From: Sodiomyces alkalinus F11
Lineage: Eukaryota; Ascomycota; Sordariomycetes; Glomerellales; Plectosphaerellaceae
DNA: 64,000 bases
NCBI RefSeq assembly: GCF_003711515.1
Contig: NW_021167085.1
Coordinates: 1,967,691 to 2,031,690 of the forward strand
Direction of reading: 5' to 3'
How positions within the stretch are numbered: the stretch's first letter is position 1; each line of letters opens with the position of its first letter. A program made the position numbers and the translations under genes. The notes below the pieces were generated by a model, which worked only from the letters and a program-made list of their open reading frames with translations, did not search any database and was not told the origin of the DNA. Shown here one piece after another: positions 35,261 through 48,120 of the stretch.

Positions 35261-35926
35261 ACCAGGTTATATCAGGGAGAGATGATTGAGGCCAGCACTG
35301 GATGCCCAGCTGGTCTTTGGAGCGTTTGGGACACGAGGCGAGGCGCTTCGCATGGATATACAGCGGGTCAAGGTGACACCCAAGGGGGGCTTCTGTTTTC
35401 TTGTCTTTTCTCTTTCTACGATACGGGGATGCTCAGTGCCGGCGTTCAGGATCGTTGAACATTAAACCAATCGAAGAATTGGCGCCTTGCTGCCTTCCGG
35501 TCCCTTCGTGACGAAAGTACTTGAGGCCCAGCTTACTTCGTGCAAGAATTTTGAGGTGATAGCCGAATCTTCGGGAAGCTGAGGATATCCTTCCCCACAG
35601 CGTCAACTTATCGACGCCAGTGATGCCAAGTCCCTGTAGTTGAAAACAGTCCTCGTTTTCCTATGACTTAGAAGCATTAGGCTTTAGGAGAGCTCGCGAC
35701 AGAGAGAAGATAAAACTCGGATGGATCGTGTTGATGATTCCGGGGTCTTGTAATTGTTCTCCTGCTTATGAGTACTTCATAGGTCTCGGGAATACGTACC
35801 GCGTACGCATTACGAAGAACGGGTACCTACCATATAATATTTAGGTGGACGGTGTTGATTTCTGGATCTACACGTGTAAATGAGACTGACAGGGGTTGAT
35901 GCTTCGGGAGGCAATGATCAGACATC
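35261..35926. other. Flank of the mutated island
   Basis: About 670 bp of ordinary composition (normal CA and TG frequency) between the last gene and the left inverted repeat. No gene is recognised. Confidence 0.5.
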
Positions 35927-35953
35927 TACCTACCCGGGAGGGGGGGGGGGTCT
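35927..35953 (+). repeat. Left copy of inverted repeat flanking the island
   Basis: TACCTACCCGGG followed by AG, a G-tract and TCT. Its reverse complement recurs at 53087-53115 with only a two-base length difference. The two copies face each other across about 17.1 kb, just outside the CA/TG-depleted block. They could be terminal inverted repeats of a large element; a shared low-complexity motif is the alternative. Confidence 0.55.
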
Positions 35954-36549
35954 TGACAGTCTAGCCTTAGCATTGTCGCACGTCAAATAGGCACTTGAAT
36001 GATCAACTTAGTAGAGCAGAAATCTCGTGTGTGTGTATTATATCATGCCCTTAATTTAGGTGGTGAAGACTCTGTTATGGGTACTAAGTCATTTAGATCC
36101 TATCCGGTCTTTTCCGGTATCCGCCCCTATTATATCCGAAGCCATTAGTTATAGCGTGGATCCCCCCTAGATCCCCTATAGACTATGTCGTGGTCCGTGT
36201 GCCTATACGATACACCTCCTTAGTTAAGGTGGGTCTTCTCAGGTTAACTAACTAATTAGAGGCTTTAGTTTAAGGTAAACGCTCTTAACTTTTCTATCGT
36301 AAAATCGATAGTCAGGAGAAAACGCCCTTATAAAAGGGATCTAAATCCGCCCTATTTAACCGTTTAATTTAATTCTATCTTAATTAGTTCCTTAATCTTG
36401 ATTAGCCGGATCTGCTTAATCTATATCTATCGGATCTACTACGCCCTTAGGGGCCTTCGTGGTCGCTACAGCTTTAGCTTTAGCGCATTTAATCTCTTCG
36501 TGTAGCCGTTTAGACTACTTAATACGATCCTTTTAATCCGTTAAATTAA

Positions 36550-37700
36550 GCTATTACTATAGTCTTTTAATCCCCGCCTCCGGTAATATCTTCGTTAAAC
36601 CGTCCGCGATTATCTCCTTTATATTAACGTATATAACCTTAAAGAGACCTTATTATACTAACTAGCGCGCTTACTAGTTATATATATTAACGTGCCGTAG
36701 CCTTGTCCGTAGGCGTTATGCCTTCTTATTAATAAGGTTAATAGTCTGTTAATTATCGTAGTGTAGCTGTAGTTACTGTTAGTCTAACCGAAGCTCTAAA
36801 TCTCTTAATATCCGGCTAACGAATAACGTCTCTTTAGCGGCCTCTATAAGAGTAAGTAGTTCCGATTCTGTTAACGATATCGTGACCGTCGGTTACTTAC
36901 CCGCCTTCTAGTTAACGGTTCCCCGCAGAGCTTTATCGTATATCCTTATAAACTTTTACGGTCTGGATTATCCCTAAAAGACGCGTCGCTTACTATTAGG
37001 AAGAGCCTATCCCCGCCGAATTCCAGGTAGTAGTGTCTTATATAGTATAGGAATAGCAGCACTTATTAAGCCCTTTTAAGATAGTTAGAGGAGGGATTAA
37101 TATTATATTAGGAAAGCCTTAAATAGGCGAACGCGATATCGGGTCTTATTATAATAGCGGCGTGTAGGATAGAACCGATTATACCCTAATACTAGCGGAC
37201 CTCGGGAATCGATACGCGAGTGCCGTCGCGGGGTATTACCGGCTCCGTAGATAATAGGACTTTTAGTGGTTTTCGGCAGAGTATATCTACGTAGTATTTA
37301 ACCGCGATCTTCTCTACGTAGGAGGATTATAATAGCTATAGCCTACGAGTAGCTCTATCCCTTAGGGCCTTAATTCCTAGGAACTAGCGGATTTCTTTAC
37401 CTCCTAATAACCTATAGCTTCGCTTAAGAGCGGCCTTAAGGTCGTCGGCGTTAGTCTTACGGTCTTTATAGTATAGAAGTCCGATATCGTCGATATAGAA
37501 GAATAGGATTAAACCGTCGCGGATTATAATATAGGGGTTATTAGGTATAGCCGTGAATCCAAGTTATTATCGCTATAACTAAGGCACGCCTCCTTTAACT
37601 AAGTAAAAGACTCCTTTATAGGTAGTAGCTAAGTAGTAACGCCTACTATAAAGGAACCCTTAAGGTAAAGACTACCACGGAAGAAGGTATTTTCGAGCTT
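36550..37700 (-). mobile_element. Decayed copia-type retrotransposon fragment (RT and RNase H)
   Basis: Reading the minus strand, a frame interrupted by C-to-T type stops shows LILFFYIDDIGLLY (copia reverse transcriptase active site, around 37480-37510), then EIR-stop-FLGIKA, and at the 3' end an RNase H block with DNQQTINLINKKA-like residues and a terminal ADGLTK (around 36590). Order and spacing are those of Ty1/copia Pol. Gag and integrase are not seen; the frame is lost by about 37800, so the copy is 5'-truncated. Any long terminal repeat would lie at 36090-36550, but none was recognised. Confidence 0.75.
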
Positions 37701-37979
37701 ATTAGAGGAGGATAAATATCCTCGACCTCGAGCTCTAAGGGTCTTTTTTCCTCTCTCTTTTACTCCTTAGTTTTCGATTAGCCCTTCGCTCTCGGATATT
37801 ACCCGTAACCATTAACCGCTATTTTATAACGATAGCTTTTTCTATTTCTTTTTAACTATTTTTCGACGTCCTTAAAGCCTAATCAGGGTAACTAGCTATA
37901 GTTTACGCTCTTACCGGCCTTTATTCCTCCCCCCCCTCCTCTTTTTCTCTCCCTCTCCCGCCGCGCACGCCGCCCTCGC

Positions 37980-39900
37980 TATGAATAACTACTAGGCTAC
38001 TACCCCTATAGGGAACTTACTTAAGCGCTATATTCACCCTAAAGCACACGCCGTTATTAATTCTCGTATTAGAAGTCGTATAGAATACGTCCTTAAGAAG
38101 AGTAGATAGGCTTTCCCCTTAATAGGTCTCCCTTACCGCCTATTCGATATATCCGATAATAACCCCCTTTTTTTTAGGTTTATGGTAGGTAGTATAAAGG
38201 ACTAGTAAGTAATTTAATAGCTCCTAGGATCTATAGAAGGAGAGTATATAGGCGGAGAAGTTATAGATAATATAACCCCGTTAACCTCCTTAGTAAAGGT
38301 TCGTGGAGATAGTATTATAGCCGCCCGTATAGCCTTACTAGCTACGTAAAAAGTGTATAGTAACCTCTCTAAGGGTAAGTGGTTAGAAAAGTCTATTATA
38401 GAAGACCTGATTAGGGTAATAATCACTAGACAGATCGGTAATACTAGGCCTAAGGCCTGGATTAATAATATTAACTTATAGGGATACGACGCTAAGAAGA
38501 AGAGGTTTAATTATCTAGACGTAAGCGAGAGAAATCTTTTTAGGATCGTAATATCTCGGCTAATTCACTTTATATACTATATTAGAGGTAACTATTTTAT
38601 TAGCCTGATCTTAGATTAGGAGACGTGGGTTATATACGTATACGATAGTATATAGCATAACGGAGGAGCTAAAAAGCGTCTATTAGAGAGCTTCCAAGGA
38701 GCTATAAGTTAGCTACGGTATATTAAAGCCCCTAAAGAGGCTATAGACAGCCTAGTCAGGAAGTTTTATATCGTTCCAGGCCCTTAATAGGAGGATAAGT
38801 ATTCGTGTAGCCTATTCGTTAGTGAATAGATTCGTTATGTTATTTAGGAGGGGTACTTATTCCCTGCCTTATCCCGGCTATACCGGCTATAAGATAGCCG
38901 CTATAACGTTAATAACGTAACCAGCTATACTAGGCATATTAGATATAGCTAGTTAAGTTATATAGGCCAACTCTTCGGCTTTGGCTATTAACCTAAGCTT
39001 AAACTGGCTTCCGAGTAGTCTACCTTATCTCCTAACCCCGCTCCTACTACCGCTCCTATCGCTACTCCCTCTTATAATCCGCCTAAGATAACTGGTTTTA
39101 CGCCTATTAATAAGAAGTAGAAACCTATTAACCCGCCTAAGGGTCCGAAGACTCTAAAGGCTCCTAAAACACCCCTGCCTACTAAGCCGAAGTCCTCTTC
39201 CCCTAATTAAGGGGTAATTAAAGGACTAGCACTTAGCGAGGATAATAGGGATATATTCCCGGAACTAGGTAATCTTAAGCTTACCACCTCTAAGGCTAAG
39301 GAGGTTGGCGAGGGTACTCCCTCGACTATTAAGCCTATACCTATAGCCTCGCCTAAAGCCCTTAAGGTTTATATCTTTATGGGTTCCCCTGATTAGAAGG
39401 TGACTAAGCCTAAGAAGCAAATATAGTAGCCGTAGCCCGCCCTAGTTAAGATTAGCTTAGCTACTAGTTACTACACGCACGAGGGAGAAGACCTTATTAA
39501 GTTTTCCACGAGGATAGATATATAGAGTAAGTGGGAGAAGAACCGAGTATACTAGGACCGCGGTCTAGAAGTTTCCCGTAGCCTGCTATTCTATAGGCTA
39601 ATCGAGATAAGGAATATACCGTTTAGACCGAGTAACTATAGCCGGGAGGATTAGGTCTAGTCGTTTAATAACTCCTATAGAGCCGCTTTATAGGATACCG
39701 CTACTAATAGTAATAAGTATCTTCCGCTATCGCGAGTAGTGAAGTAAGGAGGCTAGCATCGTTATAATACCGCTATTAAGTGGAAGGCAGATAAAGCTAC
39801 CGCTAATTAGGAGGCTAAAATGGCTAATAAGCCGGACTATATAGTCGGGGGAAGGACTTTACGAAAGCGTAAGTAGAGGTATATATAGAGGATTAGATAA
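37980..39900 (+). pseudogene. Decayed frame with Ulp1-like cysteine protease domain
   Basis: A plus-strand frame starting near the ATG at 37981 can be followed for about 1.7 kb through many TAG/TAA codons that would be Gln or Trp before mutation. Around 38585-38830 it has the order of a Ulp1/C48 peptidase: GN-Y-FISLIL (Tyr at 38593 where the catalytic His is expected, the CA-to-TA outcome), YVYDS (Asp at 38644), and a Gln-rich DKYSC-x-LFVSEQIRY block with Cys retained at 38806. A Pro/Lys/Thr-rich stretch follows (39000-39450). Ulp1-like proteases are carried by several classes of eukaryotic DNA transposons, so this may be an element gene. Not functional as it stands. Confidence 0.6.
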
Positions 39901-40149
39901 AGGACGTCTTAAGGATATAGCCGATAAAGATAGCGAGGGAATAGTATATACGGAGGAACTAGAACTAAGAGGATCCCTAACTTAGTATACGTGGAGGATA
40001 GGGTGATTAGAGGAATAAGGGTGTACGATAGCTCTTTGCTTAGTTTATTTACTTATATCTACTTGTTTTTAGAAGTTATCTACGTTATAAGAGCGCGAAT
40101 AAGATAACTGGGGCCGTGTTATAACCGCGTAGATACGGCTTTAGAGTGG

Positions 40150-40460
40150 TTTAGTAGGTGGTCACGTGACTCTCTTTTTAAGGCTACGGGGTCTACCTCC
40201 TATATATATATTAAGAACAGGCGCCGGACATCCCTATTAAGGGACTAGGCGATAATTATTATCCTCTTTTATAATTGCTTATTCTACGTTTAAGGTATCT
40301 TTCCAGTTTAACTTACGTTGCCCTGATCAGAATAGTGACTACCGATCTACTTCTTCGCTGAAGGTTATAGCGGTGTTGGTTATGTTTTGGTTATGCATCG
40401 TAGTCTTACTGGACTAACCTCTTTATCTGATCTTTGTCTTGACGATCTGGTGCCACTACG
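40150..40460 (+). promoter_or_regulatory. Patch that kept CA/TG dinucleotides, possible promoter/leader
   Basis: By direct count this 300-bp patch has about 19 TG and 10 CA, several times more than the sequence on either side. It starts with a palindrome-like GGTCACGTGACT (about 40160), has a TATA-like run (TCCTATATATATATTAAG, about 40198-40215), and lies immediately upstream of the transposase-like frame on the same strand. It could be the promoter and leader of that element, or a piece of different origin that escaped mutation. Confidence 0.45.
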
Positions 40461-40479
40461 TCTTCATCCAGTTATAATA

Positions 40480-41870
40480 ACACGATAGTTATTAATAACA
40501 CTAGCGATACTAGATCTAATAGCGGCGTAGATACACTAAAGATAGTATAATAGGCCTTAGATACTACTAAGACAGATATTGCTTAGGGTAACCCGGAGCC
40601 TATATCGGAGCCAGAGTAAGAAAATACACTCGATAAATCTAAGATAACCTCTATAGTACCCGCTAATATCGAGGATAATAACCTCGATAACGATACCAAT
40701 AATTATATTATTATAGATAAGGAGGATCCAGATTTTCCCGAATATAATATTCTTTTATAGCCAGAAGAGTCTATCACCGTTAACTTTAATTATAACTCTG
40801 GATTATGCTAGTATATACTACCCTATAATCTTACCGAGGAAATACGCCACACGACTAAACCCTTTACTATATCCCTAATAGCGTTTAAGTTTTCCGTCTT
40901 CCTTATAAAGGTTAATCTATCCCGCTTAGTATAGTTAGCTCTATATAGAATCTTACGAACTTTACCGGCTAAAGAGCTATATTAACTGCCTAAAAAGAAG
41001 AATAGTCTTCTGCACGCTTTCCGAGCTTAAGTTCCTTAATACATAATACGGAAGATATCGGTGAAACTTAATCCTCGGAAACTCCCTTCGTATGCCTAGA
41101 TTATCGAGGAGGCTATATTATTCGATATCTAACACTACCTTAAGATATTTTTAAGTTCACTAACTCTATCCTCCTTCTGCTACTCTGGCCTTACTAGACT
41201 AAATCACCCTAATGCGGTTACTAAGTCTAAAATATAGGATACCCGTGTATAGGGCGAATCCCTCCGGATAATATCCGGGCGTTTTCTTTATTTTACCGAT
41301 AGCTCTCCTATTTTCCCTTTGGACTTTATATGGTATCGTTATCTTTTACTATACTACGCTAATAATCCTATAACTTACTATCTAGGTCGCGTAGTCTAGT
41401 ACGGTCTTGATTTTTTAAATGCCTTAAAGGGTATACTACTAACTAAGGCAGTAATTATTTTACCGGTATACCTAAGAAACAGCCTGTATTCTTTTATCCC
41501 TGTATTAACGGCGGCGGCTATAGATTCTTTCCTATCCCTCTAGTTCCCCACTTATATCCTTTACCCTCTACTGGAAAAACTTATCCTTATAGAGAACTAT
41601 AAAATTACCCTCCCTGCTTCTTAGCTTTTAGGGAGGATCGATATCTTCCTCTAGTATACCTTTAATCCGACGGATAAGGGTATTTAGTATATCCTAAATA
41701 CCTATCGGTATAGTATCCGGTATATACTAGATATAGACGGTTTATTATTATTATTCTTACTCCGCTATCCTATCTAATCTATAGGAGCCTATTTAGACTA
41801 TACAGTCCTTCTCGGGTAGCTATAGAAGGGAAAACCCCGGGGCCCCGGGGGAAAACCTCTATACTTATCC
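40480..41870 (+). pseudogene. First half of a large decayed transposase-like frame
   Basis: Plus-strand frame with stops at Gln codons. After an Asp/Asn/Thr/Ser-rich start it shows an LTEEIRHTTKPFTISLIAFK-like block (40830-40900) and the stretch GRFLYFTDSSPIFPLDFIWY (about 41278-41340). I recognise this as the N-terminal half of a large multi-copy ascomycete protein of uncertain, transposase-like nature. Its C-terminal half reappears at 48300-51060 on the same strand, beyond the LINE. Confidence 0.55.
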
Positions 41871-43499
41871 TTAGTTAGAGCGGTGCCTTTACGGGGCCGA
41901 TATAGCCCCGGTTTACCCCGTCTACGTATCTGGATTATACCTCCAGGCTAGTAGCTAATAGGAAGGGTAGTAGGCTATAGTTCGGGTTAGCCTAGGCCGG
42001 TTATTAGTAAGGGGGCGGGGGCTAAAAGGGTGCCGCGGGGTCTCCGCCGTATAGCGGCCACGGCATACTAATATCGGCCTCCCTACGTCCCCGGGGCCGC
42101 GCCTATTATTCCTTCTATTTAATTAATAAAGAAAAGGCGAGGCAGGCGTTCCTGCCTCCCTTAGGGGGAGGGGGGGGGGGGGGGTGCCTTCTATATCCGG
42201 CGGCAGGTAGGAAAGGTAAGGCTCTGCCTATACCCGAAAAAATAGTAGATAGATAATAGAATTCAAGGTCCTTTTCCTTTTCCTCTTTTTCTTCCTATAA
42301 CGCTATAGAGTATATTATAGGTGTCCCCCGTTACGTTCCTGCTTACGGCCTTAAAGGCTTACCGTCACGGCGTCATGCTAACTAGTAATATCTTCTAGTT
42401 TTCCTGTTCTCGATTTATAGTTTCCTTAGTTAAAATTAGTACGTGGTGGTTTATAGGTGGCGTGGCGGTGGCGCGGGGTTAACTAGGTGGTACGATAGTA
42501 GTAGTAATAATAATCAATATTAACTATAAATAAAAGTATAATATAAGTATCTTTATATTGTGGCGGTACCGTAGTAGTAGTATACTAATAACCGTAGATA
42601 CCTCCTTCTAGTAATAATAATAACCGGTATAAGTAGGGTACTATTCGAGTTATACCGTATATATACCCTAATAGTACCGAAGTAGTATCGTGGTGGCTAA
42701 CCTATAGTAGTTACCTTCGTTATAGTAAGCGTCTAGGTAGCTACCCGGATAACGTTTCTGCCTATGCTAATACTACCGGCACCGGTACCGTATACTTCTA
42801 ATACGCTAATAGCCGGCGCCTTTATAAGGATATAAGCCATTACTATACCGTAATAGTACTATCGGTATATTAAGGTAGTCTAACTAGTTAATAGGTCCCC
42901 CCCGCTACGAAAAAGCAGTAATAGCGTCTTATTAATATTTATAGTCTTTATATATCGGTAAAGGCTACTAGTAGTGATAGTATCGCTACGGTAAGTAGTC
43001 TCCTTACGGTATCGCGGTAGTGCCTTACTAATAACCTATTAGGCTAAGGAGCGCCTAAAGATAGCGGCTTTATCCTTTAGACAGGCCGTCTCTCGGGCGC
43101 TACCTTCCGGTCACGGCCGTGGCGGCACCTTATCGGTAAAGACGACCTTATAGAATATCCTCCGCCGCGTCCGCTATATAAAGGCGATAATAGGTATCCT
43201 AATAGATAACTATATACGTGGTCCCTTTTCGGTTCCGCTACGGCGCCTCCGCGATAGCAGAATAGCTAACCGGTTCTAGGACCTCGAGTATATTAAGAGC
43301 GGTGTTAATACCTCTAAGGGAGGTAAGGATAAGGCTAGCGAGGAGTAAAGAGGGGGGGGTGGGGCGGGCTATAGCCCGATAACGCTTCGATACCGCCGGG
43401 GTCCCGGCTAATAGGGCCCCTATTTAATACTAACTAGGTCGTTATATCACTTTTTCCCCGCTACGGTACCGCCGCGTTCTCGTAGGCTTCTATAACTTT

Positions 43500-46400
43500 A
43501 AGGGTAAGGCGAAAGTCGTTAAGCCTTTTCTATTATAGAAACTATTTAGCTATCGCCCCGGCTTCGGTGTTATAGTCTAATATATCGTATAAATCCCTTC
43601 TAGTCGTGAGTAGCCTCCCCACGGTACCGAAGAGCTCCCTACGCTTATCCTCGGTTATATCCTAGTATTAAAGCACTACGTGCTCCGCTATTTCTACCCC
43701 TCCGTTATTATAGGGGCACCGCGTTATTAGAAATCCCGGTACCCTCGCTTTTACCAAGAAGGCTTATAGGCCTAGCTTTTCTAATCTAATTTAGGTAAGT
43801 ATAGCGCTTTATAGCTTTAGTAGTCCTCTATATTTCCGGAGGGAGCGCCGTATCGGGGGGCGGTTTAGTGCCGTTACGGCGTAGGTATAGGGCCTTTATA
43901 CCTCCGCTCAGGTTTAACCCTAGTCCTTTATAAGGGCTTTCCTCGGGGCCGCGTTTCCGGTCTAGGTCGTTAGGACGTTAAGCTAGGCTCTCCACGCAAG
44001 GGCCGCGTGGGTCCTATAGTATCGGTTCGGTGCCGCTAAGGCTCTCGCTACGGCGTATACTCCAGCTAGTATCTTATCTTCGGTTCCCTCCTCTTATATC
44101 CGGCGGACCTTCTAGATACTAAGGCTTAAGAGATATAGATTAAGAGGGGGAATAAAGGTCTCCTTTTCGAGGACCCTAACCGGCGTGGCTTTATAGGCTC
44201 CGGCTATTAATCGGAGGCACCGATTCTATACCGTTATAAGTGCCGCGGCGGGGCCATTCTAGGGGCCGGCCCTTATCTTATAGACGGCCGAGGCGTAGTA
44301 GGCGATTACTAATCGTATTACTATAAGGTATAGTCTTCTTACGTCTACGAAGCTATACCCCCACGCTACCGCGCTAAGCCTTAAAAGGGCGTATATTTAG
44401 GTGGCTAATCGGCTCTTTACCTTTTTAGTGTTTTGTCGGAAGTCGAGCTTTTTATTAAGCTAAACGCCTAAGAACTTTCTCGCCTCTGTTACCGGTACTA
44501 AGGTAGCACTAAGGGGGAGCGGGGTAGGTAAAGGTTAGCGTGACTTTATGAAGGGGATATAAATACACTTAGCTGGTTCGAATTATAGTCCGCTCGCTAT
44601 CTCCTAATCTAGGTATATCCGCTACGCGTTAGCGAGGCGTTACCGCATCTACGCCTCCGTCCTACTAAAGGCGATAATACTTATATCGTTAGTAAAACCT
44701 ACTACTATTATTTTAAGGACCCTTTCTAGTTCCTCGTATAGAGTAGAGATATAGAGGATAAAGAGGATAGGGGAGATCGGGGAGCCTTACGGTATACTAC
44801 TACGGAGGTGTTACGGGGGGGCCGTTTCGCTATTAAGTAGTAACTAGGCTATACGGTCTTAGAGAAAGCTACTAATTAGGGTAATAAGCTACTAAGGGAA
44901 GCCTTTCCTTTTAAGTACTCCGAGAAGGCGAGAATAGGGGATGGTATCGAAAACGCCTTTAATATCTAGTTAGAGTATCGAAACGGTGCCGCTATAGGCC
45001 TAGCTCGCCTTTACGGCCTCCGTAACTCTCTATACTACTATCTTTATACTTCGTCCTAACCGGTTACCTATTTATCCCTCTAGGAGGAGCTATTACTCCT
45101 CCGCTACGGTTATAATCCGGTTAGCTAGTATCCCCTTAAGGACCTTACCTATTATACTAAGGAGTAATATCGGTCGCTAGCCTTTTACTATCCTATAGTC
45201 GGCCGGCGGCCGGCCTTCCTTCTTAAGGACTATTATAGTAGCGTAGCGGCACCTTTTCGGGTAGTAGCTCGCTTCGAGGCACGCTATAAAGATAGCACTA
45301 AGTCTTTAGTATGGGGGGGTTTATACGCTTTTAGGAGCCCTGCTAGGAGTCTATCGGGTCTTAGCGCCGCTTAGGGTTTTATTTTCTTAAGGCGCCCCTA
45401 TACGTCCGCTACGGTAACGTCTCAGCGGATATCCTATCCCGGGGGGAATTCCGCGCCTAAGGGCCTAAGGGCGGTAAGGAGGGGGGGGGGAAGAATTTCC
45501 GGCTAAGGACTTCGGCCTTCTCTACGTGTATAGTTACCGAGTAATCGTTATTCTCTCGGTATAGTAATAGTACCGATAAGGGGTCCGGTAATACGCCCCC
45601 TTTAATTCATGCCTATTTCTATAGCCGCTAGAGAAGACTATTATCCTTCCCGGTTAAGTAAAGTAGGTACCGCTAGTATAGCCGCTTTACTACCGCCACG
45701 GCCTTATCTCGGTACCTCTCCGCTTCCTGGAAATTTTCCTATCGGTTCCGGGACTTCCTGGATATATATCTACGGTGGAGGCACCTTACTTCCTAGGTAA
45801 GGGCGGTTAGCTTAGCGTTCTACTAGGGGGTAGATAGGCGTCCGGGGGTGCCTCTATAACGGCGCGGCGCGGTCTTATCGGCTATAGTTATAAGGTCTTC
45901 TATTAGGTTATCTAGTACTAAGTCGATATCCCGTGGTAATATAAGGGGGCCGGTCTACTACAGCCGTGTAGCGGTAAGCTAGGGGATCTATAAGGGGTTA
46001 AAGTCTTTCTAGACCTAGCGGGGCCCGGCTAAGTCCCGTAGTAGTATCGTCGTGGTAGTCGATAAGGTATCCGTCTCTATAAGAATTTAGGCTATCTATA
46101 AGTAGTGGTTAGACCCGATAACGGTTTTATCCGGGCCGTTAAAGTTATAGCGGAGCCCTTATATTACCTATATAAGGTCGATAGTACTAGCACGTCTGCC
46201 TAGGCGGTGCTATATAGTTATTCCGGGGGGGGTTACTAGGTTTAGGTTCTACTAGGTCGCTAGGGTAAGTAGGGTATTAGCTCGGGGGTAGTACCGCGGT
46301 GGCCATAACTATAGGGGATAGTATAGGTTAAAGTTCCTTATAAGGACGTATCGGCCCCGTAGCGGTACTATATCGAATATATCTTATCGGGGCGTATTCT

Positions 46401-46760
46401 AGGGGATCCTAGCTAACTAATAGTTCTCTAAGTAGATTAACTAGATTATAAGGGTATCGTCTCTAGTCCCGAATATAACCGTGTAGGTATCGCGGTAGGT
46501 CCGTTACGTCCACATATATAGCGGGTGTCTTTTATAGATATATAGGAGGGTATAGCCTCCTCCCTAGATTAGCCGGTATACCCTTTAGGAGGGGCTTATA
46601 GGGCTTTTCGTGAAACGGTTAAGGCCGGGTTCCTGAATTACTATTATATCGTACTTAGCGCGGTACCGGAGCGGTAGCTCCCGCCACGCCTAACTCCTCC
46701 CTATATTCTATAAAAGGACGTGGATTTCTATTAGTTAAAGGGGGGGGGGCTAAGATAACA
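43500..46760 (-). pseudogene. LINE ORF2 remnant: endonuclease and reverse transcriptase
   Basis: N-terminal endonuclease/exonuclease/phosphatase motifs are visible at 46750-46560 (IEIHVLL-stop-NIGRS, then IIVIQEPGLNRF). The reverse transcriptase follows, with GSPISPILFILYIS (about 44800-44760) and GFTNDISIIA at 44695-44665, where the original F-A-D-D active site has become FTND. Near the C-terminus GVEIAEHVVL (about 43700-43670) matches the Cys/His motif at the end of Tad ORF2. Stops fall at Gln and Trp positions throughout, so it cannot be expressed. Confidence 0.8.
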
Positions 46761-46949
46761 TACCCGGTATAACCGGAGTTTAGCTTTAGGGTTCCTACTA
46801 CGGTACCTTACCGGCCTTATAGGGGACTATATAGGCGCTTATCGGGCCTGGTATTAGGGGGTCTTCCTATCCCCTAGTCCTTTTCGGGGGCCGACCCCTA
46901 CTTTTACGGAGGGGTCGGTCCTAATTTTAGGCGATAATAATTAAGGGGA

Positions 46950-48120
46950 AAATCTACGGCTACCGCGGGTATACCGCTTCGGTTTAACGGGTAATATCGA
47001 AGTCCCTGGCTCGGTACTTATACGCTTCGCGGGTCTCCTCGGTCTTTTTCTTTAATAATTAGTATAAATCGTTAAAGATATTATAGTCTCCGGTATAGGC
47101 GGCGTAGCGGCGGGGGCGCCCCGGCGCCGTAGCTTTATAATATCCTAGGCCTTATAGATACGCCGATTCGGGCTTAGCATAGTAGCGGTATACCCTCTCC
47201 GCCGTAGGGTAGCTATTCGCTTAGTAGCCGAAGTATAAACACTTATAGCACTTTAGGGGGCTTAGGTCGGGATCGTATAATTTATAGATATAGCTATCCC
47301 CCTTAAAAAGGAGGGTATTCCGGATAAGGCTCGCTACCCCTTCTAGCGAAGCCGATTCGATAAGGAGGAGCGCTACCCTACTAGTACCGTAGCGGGGTAC
47401 CCGCTATTAAGCTTAGATAATTTTTGCCTCGGGGTTTATATCCTATAGGGATACTAGTAGGTCTTTTTCGGATAGGGCGTTAAGGACCTCCCGGGGGATA
47501 GCCTTAGCTAGTATAGGGTAAGTATATACGGCTAGGGTAGCTCCTTTACTAAAAGCCTTCTTAATCTATTATTCCTTATAGGTAGCCTACTATTATACCC
47601 TTTTAGTAAAGGTAAGGCAGATATCTCTGCTTAGTAGCTTCCGTGCCGTTACGGTATCGTGTCGGGTAATTATAGCGTTTATAGCTTAGATAATCTCCTT
47701 TAGGGTCCTATCTTTAAGGGGCTAGTCTTCGGGGAGGGTTCTTTAGCGGATAATTAGTTCCCAGTAATACCTAGCGGGGATTATTTTAGAGGGGGCGGGG
47801 TCCCGCGGCGGTACCGCTATAGGAGCCCGGGCTATAATATTAGCCTAGGTCTCTTTCATGCCACTTATTCCTTTTCGGAGTTCCTCTCGGATAATATAAT
47901 AAATAATAGCGTATAAGTATACTAGCGGTATCGCGCCGGCGTCCTTATACGTAGTATATATCGTGATTAGTTCCTCTACTAGCTCCACGACCTACTCGAT
48001 TATATTCCTATTAACTAGTAAGGCCTGAATTTCTGTCTTAATCTTAGCTACTCTCGGTTCCGGGGGGCGTAGTAGTCCCCTTTTAGTCTCCTATCGGTTC
48101 CGCGCTATATCCCGCCACGG
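46950..48120 (-). pseudogene. LINE ORF1 (gag-like) remnant with zinc knuckle
   Basis: One frame can be followed from about 48110 to 46960 (minus) with stops only at CAA/CAG/TGG-derived codons. It includes VVELVEELITIY, KEAFSKGA-like helices and a CCHC knuckle CYKCLYFGYQANSY, in which the His and last Cys appear as Tyr, as CA-to-TA and TG-to-TA changes predict. A second, more decayed knuckle follows at about 47180. The arrangement is that of Tad-clade ORF1. Confidence 0.75.

Noticed and set aside
38214..38426. 70-residue minus-strand frame in the island
   Set aside because: Antisense of the decayed protease-containing frame, with no family resemblance.
45609..45800. 63-residue open frame inside the island
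   Set aside because: It lies antisense to the LINE and reflects a chance stop-free run; no motif.
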